The notes below the pieces were generated by a model. The model was not told the origin of the DNA. It searched no databases and saw only the letters and a program-made list of their open reading frames with translations. A stretch of DNA of 64,000 nucleotides from Cafeteria roenbergensis (taxonomy: Eukaryota > Sar > Bigyra > Bicosoecida > Cafeteriaceae). The translations under genes and the position numbers were made by a program. The DNA is taken from contig VLTN01000003.1 in the NCBI GenBank assembly GCA_008330645.1, positions 992,001-1,056,000 of the forward strand, read 5' to 3'. Position 1 is the stretch's first letter; each line of letters opens with the position of its first letter. Shown one piece after another: positions 59,997 to 64,000 of this stretch.

Positions 59997-62900
59997 TCAC
60001 AGCAGCTTGGCCTCCCGCATGCTGAGCACGGTTTCGGCCGTGATGAGGGGCAGGTCCGTGTTTCGCAGCTGCTGCGACTTGTACAGCTCCTCCAGCCAGG
60101 AGCACTTGTGGCGCGAGCAGAGGCACACGGTGCCGCCGTACACGATGAAGGTCTTGAGCTCCTCCGGGGAGGCAGCGGCGCCCGGGGAGGCGGCCGAGTC
60201 GGCGCGCACCGGGGAGTCCGGCCCCTCCGACGCGGCGCGGGCGAGGGCCGACGACGCGCTGGCCGACCGCGTGAGCGAGAGGGCCTGCGAGGAGAGGATG
60301 GAGGCGTGCTCGCGCTGGGCCTCTGAGAGCTTCTTCTCGGCGACGTCGGCGTTGAGGCGGCGGGCAGCGAGGGGGGGCGGGCGCGGCGAGTAGCACACCG
60401 AACAGAAGAGCTTGTTCCAGGCGTTGCGGGCGGTGCAGTTGCGGCAGTGGTAGACGCCGGGGGCCGAGGTTAGGCGGGTGTTGGCGTCGCGCTCCAGCGC
60501 CTGGTACTCGCGCCGCAGGTCCCGCATGCGCGAGGAGAGGTCCTCCGACTCGTCGACCGTCGGGTCCGCCATCCACGCGGCAAAGTCGGCGCTGGCAGCA
60601 GCCGCCAGCGCGGGGGTGCGGGCCCCGCTGGAGGTGGAGCCGTGCGCGGCGGCAGCCCCGGAGGCTGCGCGCGTCGGCTTGGCGCCGCCGGCCTGCGACC
60701 CGATGTACTCCGCCTTGACGGACTCGTACTGGGCCTGCAGGGCGTCGGCGGTTTCGCGCAGGAGGATCTTTGCGCTGTCGGGGGCCGGGCGCTGGCCCGT
60801 GGCGCAGGTGGCGCAGGTGGTGTCTGGCCAGGAGTTGAGCACGGTGCACACGGAGCAGGGCCAGCGCCTGGGCGGGCCGGCCGCGTTGGCCTCCGCCATG
60901 AGGGCGGACACGTCGTCCCTCAGGGAGAGGATGGAGGAGGGCAGCTCAAGCCGCGAGGAGGAGGAGGAGGAGGAGGACGCGCCGCCGGAGCGGCCTCCGG
61001 CGGCAGCAGCGGCGGCCTTGGCGAGCTCCTCGTCCTCCTCGCGAGCGCACGCGTCGCACATGTCCCCCGGGATGATGCGCTGTCCGAGGGCGTTGTTCAT
61101 GATGCCCTGTGAGCCGACGGTGGGCGGGCCGTCGGGCACGACGGAGCCGTCGCGCGCCCGCACGAGGAAGAAGGGCACGCCGGGGGGCGTGAACCGCGCC
61201 CGCACCGTGGCGTACACCTGCTTGCAGGTGGTGCCCTCCGTCACGCGGATGACCACGTCGGAGGGGTTGTCCTCGGCGGCCAGGGGCAGGGGCATGAGCC
61301 GCACGCGGATGCGGCCGGTCCTGTCCCCGGCGGCGGCCATGGCCGCGAAGCCGTTCACCTCCACGCCGTCCCGCAGCGCGTCGGCCGCCGCGAGGTCCCT
61401 CGCCTGCATCTCCCGTGCGCGCCACGTCGCAAAGGCGGCGTTGGAGTCCTCCTGGGAGACGGCCCCACGGGGCCGCCCGTCTGCCTCGTCGGCCTCCTTG
61501 CTCTCCCCTTCTCCGACGTCGGCCGGCCGGAGTCCCGCCGGGAGGCGGGTTCCCGCGCCAGCTGCTGCAGCCGCAGCGGCCGCTGCGGCGCCCTGCGTTC
61601 GGGCCTTGCCTGCCGGCGCGCCGGCGGCGGACGCCGCGCTCGCGGCTGCGCCCGCGGCGGCGGGCGGCGCAGGCGCGTCCCAGCTCAGCCCCCTGCTGGG
61701 GTCGGCTGCGAGGGCGGCCCTGGCCAGGCTCGGCGGCCCCCTTCCGGCCGCCGTCGCGGCCTCGGTATCGTCCTGGGCGGGGAGAATGTCGAGGTTGAGC
61801 TTCGCCTCCCAGTCGCCGGTCCACACGGTGGCGGCTGGCACCGCAGGGTGCATGCCCGTCACGTAGAAGCTCAGGTCCCTTTCGCCCTCCCGGAAGCTGA
61901 CGGTCTCGCCCAGCGTGATGCAGCTGTGCTTGGACAGGGCCATCTGCAGGAACTCCTTCGGCGAGTCGAGGGTGGCAAACTCGCTCGAGAAGGGGAGAAT
62001 CTGGAGGAACTTGAGCTTGGGGAGCTCGACGGGGCGCACCGTCACCTCGATCGCGGCGGGTGCGCGGATCGACGACGCCACCCAGTTGGGGAGGATCACG
62101 AACCGGTCCCCCTGGGGCACGTCGTGCGCCTCGATGCTGTGCGAGCCGGCCACGCCGCAGTAGGTGCGCACGAGGTTGTGCCCTGTGACCTCGACCACGA
62201 AGGCGCGCGAGGACATGAGGGTGGAAACCTCGGCGAAGACGGCTCGCGGCACGAGGATCCTGTTGCCCTGCTCAAAGTCGCGGGGCACGTGCACCTCGTC
62301 GCCGAAGACGTCCTCGGCGAAGGAGGCGGGGCAGGCTAGGAAGGGGGCGTCGAACGAGGAGAGGCGGCCCTTGGCAAGCTCCACCATGGACACGCGGGAG
62401 TGCATGCGGCCGTGCGCCGCGCTGAATGCCTCCACGGGGTAGGCACACGCGGTGTGCATGTCCACGCGGGCGCACTCGCGAGCGAGCGCCGCCTTGATCC
62501 AGGAGAGCACAGCGCTCATCCGCATCTCCGCGGGGCTCCACCCCTCCTTGAAGAGGGCGGGGATGCAAAAGGCGCCGCCCTCGGTGGCGCCCGTGTGAGT
62601 GAGCAGAATCGGCCTGTCCATCCTCACGGTTGGCGGCAACGAGGGAAAGCCGGGCGGCAGGAACACTGTCAGGTGCACCTTGCCGTCGGTCCCGTGCAGC
62701 CGCGCGTGCCTCTCGAGGTCCTCCGCAAACTGCGGGCGGGTGGGGGCGAGCGAGCGCGGGGGAGCGGGTGTCGTGGCCGCCCGGCTTTGCGGCGCAAGGC
62801 CGGAACGCCGCGGCGGGCGGGGGCAAGGGGGCGCCGCCTCTGCGGCTGGCCCAGCAAGCGCCCTGGCGGCGGCGGCGGCGCGGCCGGGGCGCGCGTCGGT

Positions 62901-63234
62901 GGCGGTGGAGAGGCCGGCCGCCGAGGCGGCAGGCAGGGGCGGGCACATAAGCGCAACACTGCGACGGGCCGGCGGCTGGCGGTCCTGGCGCGGGCAGGCC
63001 GGCCGGCCCAAGCCGGGCCGCCGACGCTGGCAACTGCCCAGGGCTGCGGGCGCAGCCGGAGGGGCGGCGTGGGAGGCCGCGCGGTGGGCTCACGGCCTTG
63101 CCACTCGGGGTTCCGTCGTCGAAATCGGCAAGAGTCACCAGCCAGCGCCGCGCGTCCGCCGGGTCCTGGACGACGGAGATGTCCGGCCCGCAGCCCGCGC
63201 GGCACTCCTCCAGGGGGGAGGGCGCGGCTGCCAT
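59997..63234 (-). CDS. E2-like / UFD1 / NPL4-type Ubl / NZF zinc-finger fusion protein
   Basis: 957 residues from exons 63094-63234 and 59997-62729; intron GTGAGC...CCGCAG, phase 0. (1) Residues ~18-130 form a UBC-like fold: VHLTVFLPPGFPSLPPTVRM and GGAFCIPALFKEGWSPAEMR, which resembles the UBE2Q active site GGAICMELLTKQGWS and makes Cys102 the candidate catalytic residue. (2) Residues ~185-360 form a UFD1 domain: QGNRILVPRAVFAEVS, VRTYCGVAGSHSIEA, GDRFVILPNWVASSI, LKFLQILPFSSEFATLDSPK, EFLQMALSKHSCITLGETVS. (3) Residues ~515-600 form a ubiquitin-like segment (DVVIRVTEGTTCKQVYATVR) of the NPL4 UBX-like kind. (4) Two RanBP2/NZF fingers: WPCSVCTVLNSWPDTTCATC (~667) and YHCRNCTARNAWNKLFCSVC (~806). 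Coiled coils join them. A role with p97/Cdc48 in ubiquitin handling is inferred. Confidence 0.82.
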
Positions 63235-63419
63235 GGCAGCGTGCGGCGGGGAGTGGGCGGGAGGGGCGCGCTGGGCCGCCGACTCAGCGGGAGGCTCGCT
63301 CGGGGTTCTGGCAGAGTCGGCCGCCCAACTCCGGCGCAGAGTTGGCGCAGGCCGCCGGCAGGTTGCCGGATCCAGTCGACCGGGCCACTCGCCTCCCTCC
63401 TCGAGCCGCCGACTCTCAG
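63235..63419. promoter_or_regulatory. Bidirectional promoter region (E2-UFD1 fusion / SUCLG1)
   Basis: 185 bp between outward ATGs. No motif recognised. Confidence 0.35.
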
Positions 63420-64000
63420 ATGCTCGCCAGCCGCGCTTCCGCCGCAGTCGCCGGCGCTGCCCGCGTCGGGGCCGCCCGCGCCATGTCCACCACCGCCAAC
63501 GTGTGGGTGAACAAGGACACCCGCGTCCTCTACCAGGGCTTCACCGGCAAGCAGGTGCGTTCGCCGACCGTCCAACGCTTCGCGCGCGCGTGCGGCGCCG
63601 CGCCGCGGTCCCACGGCAGCTGGCGTGGCCCCCGGGCCAGGGACAGCGCGGCCAAGGGCGCGCGCGCGCCGGCGACCCGCCGCGGCGCGCCCCGGAGGCG
63701 CCTGCGGGGGCGGCAAGCTGCCGCGGCGCCGGCCTGGGGCCAGAAATGCCGCACGCCGAGCGGAGCGCCAGCCGCCCGCGCCCCCGCGCAGGCGCTCGCG
63801 CTCTCGCCCAGCGGCAGCTCGTTTCCGGCGGCATGCGCGGCGGCGGCGCGCTCCAGGCGCGCGGGCCGAGCACGCGAGCCCCGCCCGGCGCGCTGGGCTG
63901 ACGGGCTTCGTCGTCGCCTTTTTTGACTGCACCTTGCGCCCGTCCCTCGCCCTTGCGCGGGCGTCCCCGCTTCCCCGCGTCTCGCAGGGTACCTTCCACG
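63420..64000 (+). CDS. SUCLG1: Succinyl-CoA ligase alpha subunit, mitochondrial (partial, runs off the window)
   Basis: Exon 1 (63420-63554, 45 codons) encodes a mitochondrial presequence (LASRASAAVAGAARVGAARA) and the mature start [23 protein letters not shown]. After the intron 63555-63987 (GTGCGT...TCGCAG, phase 0), 13 bases of exon 2 give GTFH. [23 protein letters not shown] is the diagnostic N-terminal Rossmann/CoA-binding start of succinyl-CoA synthetase alpha (human [23 protein letters not shown]-like). The enzyme makes ATP or GTP from succinyl-CoA in the TCA cycle. The rest lies beyond the window. Confidence 0.93.

Noticed and set aside
1-64000. Search by eye for transposons, viral relics, tRNA or rRNA genes
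   Set aside because: No transposase, reverse transcriptase, integrase, capsid or terminal repeats were recognised, and no tRNA-like B-box with a matching fold was found. Absence by eye is not proof; a tRNA scan and repeat masking would be decisive.

Overview
This is a gene-dense, very GC-rich window from a nuclear eukaryotic genome. All 28 genes recognised are eukaryotic in kind, many carry spliceosomal introns (GTGAG donors, CGCAG acceptors), and nothing bacterial, viral or transposon-like was seen. Motile-cilium genes (ODAD1/DC2-like, CFAP206, DYNLT2B/TCTEX1D2) show that the organism builds a flagellum. An MGAT4-like glycosyltransferase, a membrane fatty-acid desaturase, ZIP metal transporters and orphan multi-membrane proteins suggest a flagellated unicellular protist or alga (haptophyte, stramenopile, cryptophyte or similar). 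The sequence alone does not settle the lineage.

Layout. 0-7 kb: FKBP isomerase, ODAD1-like docking-complex protein head-to-head with a small coiled-coil protein, ZIP transporter. 7-18 kb: orphan 678-residue protein, G3BP-like NTF2/RRM protein, possible divergent actin-related protein, orphan four-helix membrane protein. 18-27 kb: P5-type protein disulfide isomerase, splicing factor BCAS2/SPF27, CFAP206, MGAT4-like transferase, DCUN1D. 27-40 kb: PDCD2, ERH, a PH-RCC1 protein, a KH protein, NOL10/Enp2, a mu-adaptin-like protein, a desaturase. 40-58 kb: five minus-strand genes in a row (giant RRM protein, acyltransferase-3, second ZIP transporter, 1510-residue orphan membrane protein, dihydrolipoamide dehydrogenase). 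58-64 kb: DYNLT2B, a multidomain E2-UFD1-Ubl-NZF protein, and the first exons of succinyl-CoA ligase alpha, cut by the window end.

Three genome-scale habits stand out. Adjacent genes nearly always alternate strand (22 of 27 junctions), giving divergent pairs whose start codons lie about 130-390 bp apart in most cases. Introns are few and crowd into the first ~60 codons, followed by one long uninterrupted exon. GT-rich tracts in the sense direction recur downstream of stop codons and may mark 3' ends.

Functionally the window mixes housekeeping and cilium genes: RNA processing and ribosome assembly (BCAS2, ERH, KH, NOL10, PDCD2, G3BP), ubiquitin/NEDD8 control (DCUN1D, the E2-UFD1 fusion), ER folding (FKBP, PDI), mitochondrial TCA enzymes (DLD, SUCLG1) and membrane traffic or transport. 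The most unusual locus is the protein at 59997-63234, which joins a UBE2Q-like E2 fold, a UFD1 domain, an NPL4-like ubiquitin-like domain and two RanBP2/NZF zinc fingers in one polypeptide.
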